A stretch of 25,007 nucleotides of DNA from a virus: positions 1-25,007 of IMG/VR virus record IMGVR_UViG_3300043772_002495; one strand, 5' to 3'. A program made the position numbers and the translations under genes. Below the pieces are notes generated by a model. That model saw nothing but the letters and a program-made list of their open reading frames with translations. It ran no database searches and was not told the origin of the DNA. Of this stretch, positions 7,165 through 14,083 are shown piece after piece; the first letter of the stretch is position 1; each line of letters opens with the position of its first letter.

Positions 7165-10100
7165 TGCTCGGATCAGATTGCTCCGTCGATATGACCCAGA
7201 ACATTCTGGCCAAGCAGACGCCTCCCCCGAAGACGATTGACCCTGTGCGCAACATCGGGTGGATCGGATCATTCGTGACCACGGCTTCATCGCTCGCGCG
7301 TAAGAGCAAGCTGTTCGCGGCGATGCACGGGATCACGAACAACAAGATCAAGATGCGCAACTTCCTCATGGCTGAGTACGAGGGCTTGCTGCACGAGCTC
7401 AACCTCTTGCCTGACGAATCACGCCAGAGGATTAACGCGGTCCTAGAATATCTGCGCCTGTCAGAGACGGTGGTGCGCGACACGGGTCGCCCGTTCTCCA
7501 TCAAGACAGAGGGTATCATCCGCGAAGGGAAGGATGGCATTGAGCGGTTTGTAAGACCGCAGCTTTCCAAGCCGGGGCAGGTGCTGAAGTTGAACGCTAA
7601 CGAGACGCGCCTTCTGCATGAGGTGCGCGGGTATCTCGAAAGCCGCTACACGCTGAACGCCAAGTCGATTCTAACGGCGCTGGGTTACAGCGGGGAATAT
7701 AACCGCCAGTCGATCATGGACACGGTGGAGGATGAGTCCTTCCGCAATGATCTGCTGCGCCTCTATGACGTGCTGGAGAAGCGGCGAATCACTTCGTACA
7801 TTCCGTTTATGCGTTCCGGGGATACGCGGGTCATGGTCTATGGCCCCGATGGCTCACTGGAAAGCGGCGGGTTTTTCATGTTCGACAGCCTTGAGTGGCT
7901 GAAGGACATCGTTGGTCCCAAGATCGCCGCGACAATTAAGGACCCCGGCGCGGATAAGAAGATCGCAGAGATCAAGGCGAAGTACCCAGAGAAGGACGGT
8001 TACAAAGTCATTGTCTCGCGCATGGGTGCGAACAAGGAGAGCGACCGCCTTACCATTGATGACCTATCGTCGCTGGATAAGCTGTTGAACCTGATGGACG
8101 CTCGCTCCGGCGAGATGGTCAAAAGTTATTTTGATAAAACGATGGGCGGCATTTTTAATCAAGATGCCGTTGGTAAGTTGAATGGCGTCGATCAGGCCGC
8201 CATCGCCAGAGGCTTCTTCTCCGACCTCGACAAGAACGTGCGCTCCGTCCTGATGGACGATCTGATCGCTGGCTTCATGAAGGAGTCGCGCGACATCCCG
8301 GGCTATGATACGAACTTCACGGATCGGCTGCTGGACTACAACCGCATCGTCGCGACGACGGTATCCGACCGTATGTACCGCAAGGATTATTCCAAAGCGT
8401 TCGACGAGCTAAAGCGCAAGGCCGCGAAGCCTGAAGTGAGCTATGCCGAAAGCTGGGACAAGTACGTCGACAGCCCCGAGTGGGGTGTGTGGCGTGGCGC
8501 TCGCACGATTGGTTTTTATAACTCCATGTGGGCGAGCATCGCCTCGTCCGCTGTCAACGCCATGTCCGTCTGGACTGTCACGGCGCCGCAGATGACCATC
8601 ATGAAGGCGTCTGCTGGCCTCGACGTTTATCGCATGGGCGTGCAGGTTCTGAAGGGCTTCAGGGGCGCAGTCGGCTACGGCCTGCACATTGACCCTGCGA
8701 AGATCCCCGGCCTGACGCAGGAAGAGCGGGAGGCTCTGACGCTCGCCAACAAGCGCGGCACGACGCGCGCTCAGATGAACCCTGAGCTCATGGGTATGGA
8801 GACAGGGATCGGCCTGACGAAGGCTGGTCCTTTGAAAAAGAAGCTCTCGCGCTATTTCCAGTACGGGTCGAGCGTGGTCTCGGTCACGGAGGAGATGAAC
8901 AAGGTCGCGGCTTTCATCACCGCTTATCGATACGCCAAGGATCCAGCTGCCCTGAAGAATTGGAAGGAGGCCTACAAGGAAGACGAGCGGGCGCAGGCGA
9001 TCATGGATCGCGGGTCAGACCCGTTCGAAGTCGCCGAGTTCATGGTCGAGACGGCTACGTTCATGGGCGGTCAGATCGATAAGCCGCGTATCATGCGCGG
9101 CGCTGGTGGCGTGGCATTCCAGTTCTCGCAGTACGCCTTGAACCTGATGTCGCTGTTGAAGCGGAACCTCACGAAGCAGGGCCCGCGCGGCAAGATGGCT
9201 GGCACGTTCGTCTTGTTCAGCATGTACACGGTGGCCGGCTTGCTGTTTGCGCTGCCGTTCGGGGACGACGCCATCAACATATTTGAGTGGCTTTATAAGA
9301 GCCTCAATGGTGAGGATCTCGATATTCGAACGGAGGCGCAGCAGATGCTGGCCGACATGTTCGGTAACGGGGAAGAGGGGCGCCGCGCTGCAGAGGCCAT
9401 TCTCTATGGCCCGACGCGCACGCTCACCGGCCTGAACATCGGCCAGCGTGTCGGCTTCACGTCTCTGTTGCCTGAGATGGGTGACCCGGTTTCTGCCATC
9501 CCGGCACTGTCAACGAGCATTGGCAAGTTCCAAGAATACATCGCCCGCCGCAACACGGGTGTCCAACCAATCGCTGCATACACATCATTGATTTCACCGG
9601 TCATTGGCAAGGGGCCGACCGACCTTCTGAAGGGATTTGTGCAGTACCCACAGGAAGGGGTTCGGACGCGCTTTGGCACTATCGTGAAACCGGCTGATGA
9701 GATGGAGCCGTTCGAACAGTTCGCGCGTGGGTTCGGATTCCAGTCTGCGTCCATTGCTCGTGAGCAGCAGGGCGCCGCTGCAGTTAAGCGCATTCAGGAA
9801 TCGACGCGCAATGCAGAGCGCAACAACACCCTGCGTCTGGGCAAGATGCTAGCCGACGCAATCACTGCAGAGAACAAAGGCAACGTGGCTGAAGCGGAGC
9901 GAATCCGTTCTCAGTTTGAGAAGGATCTGGAAGAGATCGTTGAAAAATTCCAGAAGGATGTCGATGCCGGCAAAGCGGGCAAGGCAATCAAACCACCGAC
10001 GTCGCAGACGCTTCGCGAGGCTGTGCTGCTTGAGCTTTATCCCGAGATGAAATTGAACAACGTCGGCAAGCTGAAGTTGCAGGCGGCGCTTGAAGCCAGA

Positions 10101-10199
10101 CGTACAGCGCAGGTTGAGCAAGATGAAGAGGATCTGTTTTATGAAGAGGAGGAGGAGGAGGACGAAGACGTCCCCCTCCTGACCGAACAGATGCCGTAA
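7164..10199 (+). CDS. Very large phage virion protein resembling C-terminal part of polyvalent proteins
   Basis: The protein has 1011 residues. The ATG overlaps the previous stop (TAATG), with AGGGG nine bases upstream supporting it as a real start. The first ~440 residues are mixed alpha/beta without a catalytic motif I recognise. Around 447-476 is a hydrophobic stretch (WASIASSAVNAMSVWTV), around 640-655 FQFSQYALNLM, and around 677-700 a likely membrane segment (FVLFSMYTVAGLLFALPFG). The TRFGTIVKPADE segment (~832-843) and the helical end recall the C-terminal region of phage large polyvalent proteins of the PLxRFG type; this match is from memory. The C-terminus is strongly acidic (EEEEEDEDVP). 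It is the last gene of the virion run. Most likely it is a DNA-ejection protein, packaged in the particle and membrane-active on entry. Confidence 0.6.
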   Translation: MLGSDCSVDMTQNILAKQTPPPKTIDPVRNIGWIGSFVTTASSLARKSKLFAAMHGITNNKIKMRNFLMAEYEGLLHELNLLPDESRQRINAVLEYLRLSETVVRDTGRPFSIKTEGIIREGKDGIERFVRPQLSKPGQVLKLNANETRLLHEVRGYLESRYTLNAKSILTALGYSGEYNRQSIMDTVEDESFRNDLLRLYDVLEKRRITSYIPFMRSGDTRVMVYGPDGSLESGGFFMFDSLEWLKDIVGPKIAATIKDPGADKKIAEIKAKYPEKDGYKVIVSRMGANKESDRLTIDDLSSLDKLLNLMDARSGEMVKSYFDKTMGGIFNQDAVGKLNGVDQAAIARGFFSDLDKNVRSVLMDDLIAGFMKESRDIPGYDTNFTDRLLDYNRIVATTVSDRMYRKDYSKAFDELKRKAAKPEVSYAESWDKYVDSPEWGVWRGARTIGFYNSMWASIASSAVNAMSVWTVTAPQMTIMKASAGLDVYRMGVQVLKGFRGAVGYGLHIDPAKIPGLTQEEREALTLANKRGTTRAQMNPELMGMETGIGLTKAGPLKKKLSRYFQYGSSVVSVTEEMNKVAAFITAYRYAKDPAALKNWKEAYKEDERAQAIMDRGSDPFEVAEFMVETATFMGGQIDKPRIMRGAGGVAFQFSQYALNLMSLLKRNLTKQGPRGKMAGTFVLFSMYTVAGLLFALPFGDDAINIFEWLYKSLNGEDLDIRTEAQQMLADMFGNGEEGRRAAEAILYGPTRTLTGLNIGQRVGFTSLLPEMGDPVSAIPALSTSIGKFQEYIARRNTGVQPIAAYTSLISPVIGKGPTDLLKGFVQYPQEGVRTRFGTIVKPADEMEPFEQFARGFGFQSASIAREQQGAAAVKRIQESTRNAERNNTLRLGKMLADAITAENKGNVAEAERIRSQFEKDLEEIVEKFQKDVDAGKAGKAIKPPTSQTLREAVLLELYPEMKLNNVGKLKLQAALEARRTAQVEQDEEDLFYEEEEEEDEDVPLLTEQMP

Positions 10200-10218
10200 C
10201 TTAGAACGGGACTTCGTC
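10161..10218. other. Convergent gene junction with 1-base gap and inverted repeat
   Basis: The rightward TAA ends at 10199 and the leftward TAA begins at 10201, leaving one base between opposing genes. A perfect 7-bp inverted repeat (GACGAAG at 10161-10167, CTTCGTC at 10212-10218) flanks the junction with a 44-base loop and lies inside both coding ends. There is no U-tract, so this is not a standard intrinsic terminator. The repeat arises because both proteins end in acidic 'DE..VP' peptides. Confidence 0.5.
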
Positions 10219-10500
10219 GTCCAGCGGACGCTGCGGTGCTGGCTGCCGCTGAGCGGGCGCTGCTGACCGCTGCTGGGTGGGCTGAGCGCCGTCCTGCTTC
10301 GGCTCATACATCGAGACGATGATGCTCTCACGGCCATCGTTGCCGCCGACACCAGCCGGGTTGAACGTGCGGTCGAGCAGGATGTAGGGGCCGTTCTGCC
10401 CATCCATCACGACGCCGACGTTCTTGAAGCGGCCCTTGGTCTGGCCTTGGCCGTCAGTGTATTCGCCAACTTTGACGACCAGATCGTATTTCTTACCCAT
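10201..10500 (-). CDS. ssb: Single-stranded DNA-binding protein-like protein
   Basis: The protein has 99 residues. The body (about 1-70) has short strands (YDLVVKVGEY, FKNVGVVMD, YILLDRTFNP) compatible with a small OB fold. It continues into a flexible Gln/Pro/Ala-rich linker and ends in PLDDEVPF, which closely matches the acidic SSB C-terminal tip (DDDIPF) that recruits replication and repair partners. It is much shorter than E. coli SSB (about 178 residues), as is common in phages. A strong GAGGAG site precedes the ATG, and the gene directly follows RecT, 11 bases after its stop. It would coat single-stranded DNA in replication and during RecT annealing. The OB fold is inferred, the tail is seen. 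The symbol is by function, not proven homology. Confidence 0.75.
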   Translation of the reverse strand: MGKKYDLVVKVGEYTDGQGQTKGRFKNVGVVMDGQNGPYILLDRTFNPAGVGGNDGRESIIVSMYEPKQDGAQPTQQRSAAPAQRQPAPQRPLDDEVPF

Positions 10501-10511
10501 TCACTCTCTCC

Positions 10512-11552
10512 TCAGTTAAACAGTTTGCGCAGCTTCGAGGCGCCACGCGGTGCCATTAGTTCGGCTTCATCGAGATAGCCGTTGTGTAGTTCACGCCACT
10601 CGCTGCGCTCTTCCGGTGTCAGCTTCGCGACGATGTCGTATGCGGCCTCGCACCATTCATCCCAATCGACCATGTCGCCTTCTTCCTGCGGCTCCAGAAT
10701 GTCGATGTGGAGTTCCTTCTTCTGGCGCGGTGCTGCCGTTGTCTTGGCAGCCAGCTTCTCTTCGAGGCTCTGCACCTGCACTTCTGCAGCTGGAGTTTCC
10801 TCGAAGTCCGTGATGTCGACTTCGCTGCCGGCATACTCGTCAGCTTCGACCACGCCTTCCGCCTGATTGTCCACGGCCACAGCGCGCTGCGCTTCGGTCG
10901 AGAGCGGCATGTACTTGCTGGCCCGGCGGACCACGGTCTTGCGCCACATCTCGGCTTCGTCCGTCTTCCACGGGCCGACGATGTTGCCGTCCTTAGTCTT
11001 GGCCGATGAGCGATCACGGATGGCAAGGATCTGTTCCTTGCTCATCACCTCGAACTGGGTCTCGCCGTTCTTCAGCTTCCACACGCAGTAGGCACCGACC
11101 ATCGCGCCGCGGTTGGACAGGCCGTGCTTGTGGACGATGCTGGAGTCCAGACCTTCTACAACCTCGAACAGATCGTTCTCGTGAACCAGCCGGCTCTCGA
11201 TCTTCAGCACCTCACCCGACTGCATGGCCAGCTTCATCAGGCCCTTATAGCGGGGCCGGAATTGCGCCACGTTCTTCTTCAGGCGGCCATCCCACACCTT
11301 CAGGATGTCTGCCTCACCCATGTTCTTGTTGAGGCTCAGGCCCAGTTCTGCGGCGCTCAGGCACGCCTTCAGCAGCGAGCCTCGGTCGCAGTCCAACAGG
11401 TCCATGTTGTCCGCCACAGCGGCGACGACGATGCCTTGGAACTTATCGACGGTCATGGCCTGCGGAAGCAGGCTGCGCAGGTGGCTCTCGCGCATGGCGA
11501 GCTCCTGCTTGAACCGGTCCATCGGTTTGGCCGGGAGGTTACTTGTTGACAT
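10512..11552 (-). CDS. recT: RecT-type single-strand annealing protein
   Basis: The protein has 346 residues. The RecT core covers about 12-235: an N-terminal helix with LRSLLPQAM, then LLKACLSAAELGLSLN, then FRPRYKGLMKLAMQSG (98-113), then EMWRKTVVRRASKYMPLS (201-218), all hallmark RecT segments. It pairs complementary single strands after exonuclease resection. E. coli Rac RecT is about 269 residues; the extra C-terminal part here is an acidic linker plus a helical segment (about 295-346, WDEWCEAAYDIV). The start overlaps the end of the small upstream gene by 14 bases. With the YqaJ-type exonuclease gene upstream and the SSB-like gene downstream it forms a full annealing recombination module. 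Confidence 0.93.
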   Translation of the reverse strand: MSTSNLPAKPMDRFKQELAMRESHLRSLLPQAMTVDKFQGIVVAAVADNMDLLDCDRGSLLKACLSAAELGLSLNKNMGEADILKVWDGRLKKNVAQFRPRYKGLMKLAMQSGEVLKIESRLVHENDLFEVVEGLDSSIVHKHGLSNRGAMVGAYCVWKLKNGETQFEVMSKEQILAIRDRSSAKTKDGNIVGPWKTDEAEMWRKTVVRRASKYMPLSTEAQRAVAVDNQAEGVVEADEYAGSEVDITDFEETPAAEVQVQSLEEKLAAKTTAAPRQKKELHIDILEPQEEGDMVDWDEWCEAAYDIVAKLTPEERSEWRELHNGYLDEAELMAPRGASKLRKLFN

Positions 11553-11706
11553 TGCTCAGTTCCTCTTCGAGATCTTCAATCATCAGTTCAATCGCGCGCT
11601 CAACGGTGGCGCGCAGGGTGGGCTTGAGCGGGTGGCGTGCAGCCACTGAGCGCAGCTTGCCTAGCAGTTCGCGGTTTACCCGCATCATCACGTCTTCTTT
11701 CTTCAC
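11539..11706 (-). CDS. Small ribbon-helix-helix-like protein
   Basis: I choose the GTG at 11706, whose GTGA overlaps the exonuclease stop by four bases and gives 55 residues; an ATG at 11688 is the alternative. The longer open frame upstream runs inside the exonuclease gene and is not credible. The pattern is EDVMMRVNRELLGKLRSVA, then helix LRATVERAIELMIEDLEEEL, fitting a strand-helix-helix DNA-binding fold (Arc/CopG type). It is wedged between the exonuclease and RecT genes and overlaps both. It could autoregulate the recombination genes or act as a small accessory subunit; neither is shown by the sequence. Confidence 0.65.
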   Translation of the reverse strand: MKKEDVMMRVNRELLGKLRSVAARHPLKPTLRATVERAIELMIEDLEEELSNVNK

Positions 11707-12641
11707 TTTGACACCGTCACTTTCTTGTAGCCGGAGCGAGCGCCGTAGAACGTGCCGATCATCTGCTCCGTGATCTCGGTTCCAACCGACGCCTTCACGG
11801 TGCTGATCGACAGCTTGTGGTCGCCGCACTTCACGACGGCCTTGTCCTGCGACGTGTTCATCTTCTTCATCTCCTCGATGCTGAGGGTCAGAAGCTCGGT
11901 CTTCGCTGCGTCCTTCTTGGCCTTGGCCTCCTTCTCAATCGCAGCGTTCTCCTGATACGTCTGGAACAAGTGGGCATGCTCCGTGGTGAGCGTCACCTCA
12001 GACATGGGCACGAAGTCCAGCAGGCGCACCACGGCGTCTCCGTCCTTATTGAAATCCACCGGTGGCTCTTCGCCTGCCCGGACGCTGTCCCAGAACTTCG
12101 CGACATGAGATTTAATTTTCGAAATTATTTCCACGCTGCGAGGAACCTTCATGCGGCGTGGCTCGTTCCGTATCAACGCGATCAGCCAGCCATACTCAGC
12201 GCCAGTGCAGGCCATCTGATGCAGAACCTGCAGGACGTAGTTGTCGGGAGCGCAGGTGATCGTGTCACCTTCGTATTCCCAGCCGTCACCGTGGGCCGAC
12301 CACTTGATCTCGACCGGGTGACCGCCGTCCGTCTGGAAGTCCAGTGACGCGCCCATGCCGGGACAGTCGTCTGCGGTATAGTAATCGACGACCTTCTCAA
12401 TCTTCATGTCCCAGCGGTGCGCCGCCCAGTTAGCGATGCCGCTTTCAAGGAAGGTGCCGGCCTGAACGGATTTGTTGCCCGAGAGATCTTCGGGCGGCAG
12501 CTTGCCAGACTTCTCCATCCACAGCTGCCATAGCGTCGTGAACGGGGACATGTCGAACAGCGCCGCGACTTCGCTTGCGCCGATGTGTTGTGATCTTATA
12601 TCGTGCCAGTGGGTCTGGTCACGGACGGATATTGCTCCCAT
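11703..12641 (-). CDS. YqaJ/lambda-type viral recombination exonuclease
   Basis: The protein has 312 residues, with GGAGG before the ATG. Family landmarks are IGASEVAALFDMSPF (20-34), AGTFLESGIANW (61-72), GMGASLD (95-101), VEIK (110-113) and YVLQVLHQMACTGAEYGWL (135-153). D101, E111 and K113 form the D...ExK metal site of this PD-(D/E)XK nuclease group, and the LQ..HQM helix is typical. It would degrade one strand of double-stranded ends to give 3' tails for the RecT homologue downstream. The C-terminal ~90 residues are a charged helical region and a small basic end. A TTGACA promoter candidate lies just upstream within the end of the VRR-NUC gene. Confidence 0.9.
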   Translation of the reverse strand: MGAISVRDQTHWHDIRSQHIGASEVAALFDMSPFTTLWQLWMEKSGKLPPEDLSGNKSVQAGTFLESGIANWAAHRWDMKIEKVVDYYTADDCPGMGASLDFQTDGGHPVEIKWSAHGDGWEYEGDTITCAPDNYVLQVLHQMACTGAEYGWLIALIRNEPRRMKVPRSVEIISKIKSHVAKFWDSVRAGEEPPVDFNKDGDAVVRLLDFVPMSEVTLTTEHAHLFQTYQENAAIEKEAKAKKDAAKTELLTLSIEEMKKMNTSQDKAVVKCGDHKLSISTVKASVGTEITEQMIGTFYGARSGYKKVTVSK

Positions 12642-12675
12642 GTATGCCTCCGGTCTTGTTGTTGTGGGCTTACAC

Positions 12676-12704
12676 GCATACTGCTGTCTACGGTTTTATG
12701 TCAA
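12676..12704 (-). promoter_or_regulatory. Candidate sigma70-type promoter before the recombination genes
   Basis: On the minus strand a perfect -35 (TTGACA, 12704-12699) is followed after 17 bases by GTATGC (12681-12676), or after 18 bases by TATGCG. The -10 is weak, but position and spacing suit expression of the exonuclease gene starting at 12641. The -35 lies inside the last codons of the VRR-NUC gene, so chance coding sequence cannot be excluded. Confidence 0.45.
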
Positions 12705-13008
12705 GCCCCTTGTAAACATCGTCGAGAGAGCGGGCTAAGATATAGATTCCGCCACGTCTTTCCCATGCGACCTGCCACGCAGCCTGCACCTGACGCTGCT
12801 TACCGCGCTGTGCTTTCACCTCGATGGCGAACGCGCGACCCGGGGCGATGACACCCAGCAAGTCCGGGGTTCCCTCCGGCGCCGACTGAATCACGCGAGC
12901 GCCACCGTCCAGCGAGCGGAACTTCCCGACGTTGATGCGGAACATCATGATGTCCGTTCGCCGCCCCAGAGCGAGGCGGATCTCGGCTTGGAGGATTGCT
13001 TCTTTCAT
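12688..13008 (-). CDS. VRR-NUC domain nuclease
   Basis: I choose the ATG at 13008 (106 residues); its ATGA overlaps the stop of the upstream gene by four bases, and the frame upstream lies inside that gene. The whole protein is a stand-alone VRR-NUC domain: an N-terminal helix (KEAILQAEIRLALG), then EGTPDLLGV with D49, then AFAIEVKAQRGKQRQ with E63 and K65, then a helix. This D...ExK pattern with G-K-Q after it is typical of phage VRR-NUC proteins, which are structure-selective nucleases related to Holliday-junction resolvases and FAN1. It probably trims branched replication or recombination intermediates. It sits just upstream of the exonuclease and RecT genes. Confidence 0.88.
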   Translation of the reverse strand: MKEAILQAEIRLALGRRTDIMMFRINVGKFRSLDGGARVIQSAPEGTPDLLGVIAPGRAFAIEVKAQRGKQRQVQAAWQVAWERRGGIYILARSLDDVYKGLDIKP

Positions 13009-13862
13009 GCCCGCGACTCCACCTTGTAATCCTTCACCACGATGCCGTCCGTGCCGTTGATCATCGCGGCTCTGACCCACGACTTGCGGCCCGACTTGTA
13101 TGTCCGCCAATGGCCACGACGCAGGTGAGCGACGGGTGATGCGTGTGTGCCGCCCTTGCTGACCTCCGACACCCGGCGCTTCCCGGTGATCGTGATGACC
13201 TTGTAGGTGTAGAGCGGCTTCTTTCCACGAATCCGGCGCTGCCTTGCAAGCTCGGCGTCGGGACGGTGGTCGGTGAACTCGGTCTCGTATTCAGCCAGCG
13301 CGTTGCAGAAGTCTATGTAAACGGACAGTTCTTGGCTCACGTTTTCCATCTGGGCAGAAGCGTAGTGATCCACGGACATCTTGCTACTGATTGCGCCTTT
13401 CCACCCCTCTCCGACGGAAAGGATTTCAGGAGGGAGTTCTCGCGAGTGCTTGCGACTAAGCGAAATTTGCTTCCCGAAGTGAAAGCGCCAATAGATAACT
13501 GGGGGAATCCAATTGGCGTCATCATCGTTATAATAGGAGGGGAACAGTACGACGCTGTCCTCTTCCTCCACCGCCAGAACCAGACGCTTAGAGGATCTAA
13601 AATAGCCGGGTTCTAAATCGAGCCCAATCGATGAGTACTCTATGACGGTAACTGGAAACGGCGGCTTAAGAGTGTCGGTGCTCACAAGCACGCACTCTTG
13701 GTCGCCCGGCAAAATGAATCCGTTGTTAGGCAACCGGAAGTGAACTGCATGCGACTGCAGCCGCTTCCGTAGGCGTCCAAAAAACGCGGCCCCCTGAGGG
13801 TTTATTTTCATATACCGCGTCAGGTCATCGCAGAACTCATCCGAAAAATATCCAATGCTCAT
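13005..13862 (-). CDS. Conserved phage protein of unknown function with RRGH motif
   Basis: The protein has 285 residues and overlaps both neighbours by ATGA junctions. The N-terminal two thirds is a mixed alpha/beta region rich in aromatic residues, with an acidic patch (VEEEDSVVLFPSYYNDDD). A basic segment follows (ELARQRRIRGKK, about 204-214). The C-terminal piece has GGTHASPVAHLRRGHWR (237-253) and SWVRAAMINGTDG. I recall this H-x-R-R-G-H-x-R ending in many phage and prophage proteins without known function. The paired histidines and basic residues suggest nucleic-acid or metal contact, which is inference. Its place between a small helical protein and a nuclease suggests a DNA-processing role. 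Confidence 0.7.
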   Translation of the reverse strand: MSIGYFSDEFCDDLTRYMKINPQGAAFFGRLRKRLQSHAVHFRLPNNGFILPGDQECVLVSTDTLKPPFPVTVIEYSSIGLDLEPGYFRSSKRLVLAVEEEDSVVLFPSYYNDDDANWIPPVIYWRFHFGKQISLSRKHSRELPPEILSVGEGWKGAISSKMSVDHYASAQMENVSQELSVYIDFCNALAEYETEFTDHRPDAELARQRRIRGKKPLYTYKVITITGKRRVSEVSKGGTHASPVAHLRRGHWRTYKSGRKSWVRAAMINGTDGIVVKDYKVESRA

Positions 13863-14083
13863 TGCAGCGTCATCCCTTCGTTCTCACCGCTCAGGCATTC
13901 CATTGCGGCGTTGACCGCTGCGGCCATCGCCACGAAGCACCTGCTGGCCTCCATCTCCTCGATGCCGCGCTCTTCCTGCCACTCATCCAGTGCCCGCAGC
14001 AGACCAACTGACAGCGCCTGTATCAGCGAGAGTGGTATCAAGACCGCATCGAGCCCTGATTCGTCCCCGTTATCGTCTTCCAT
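13859..14083 (-). CDS. Small acidic helical phage protein
   Basis: The protein has 74 residues. A GAGAGGG ribosome site precedes the ATG at 14083. The first 46 bases overlap the 3' end of the helicase gene in another frame, an unusually long overlap for this cluster. The protein is acidic and almost all helix: an Asp/Glu-rich start, LIPLSLIQALSVGLLRALDEW, then EEMEASRCFVAMAAAVNAAME. It ends with an ATGA overlap to the RRGH gene. No known family is recognised; it may be a partner of the helicase or of the protein downstream. Confidence 0.6.
   Translation of the reverse strand: MEDDNGDESGLDAVLIPLSLIQALSVGLLRALDEWQEERGIEEMEASRCFVAMAAAVNAAMECLSGENEGMTLQ

Noticed and set aside
1-10199. Diversity-generating retroelement acting on the repeat-rich virion gene
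   Set aside because: No reverse transcriptase gene or template repeat with adenine-specific differences is seen in the window.
10161-10218. Inverted repeat at the convergent junction as an intrinsic terminator
   Set aside because: Loop of 44 bases, a seven-base stem and no U-run; better explained by similar acidic peptides coded on opposite strands.
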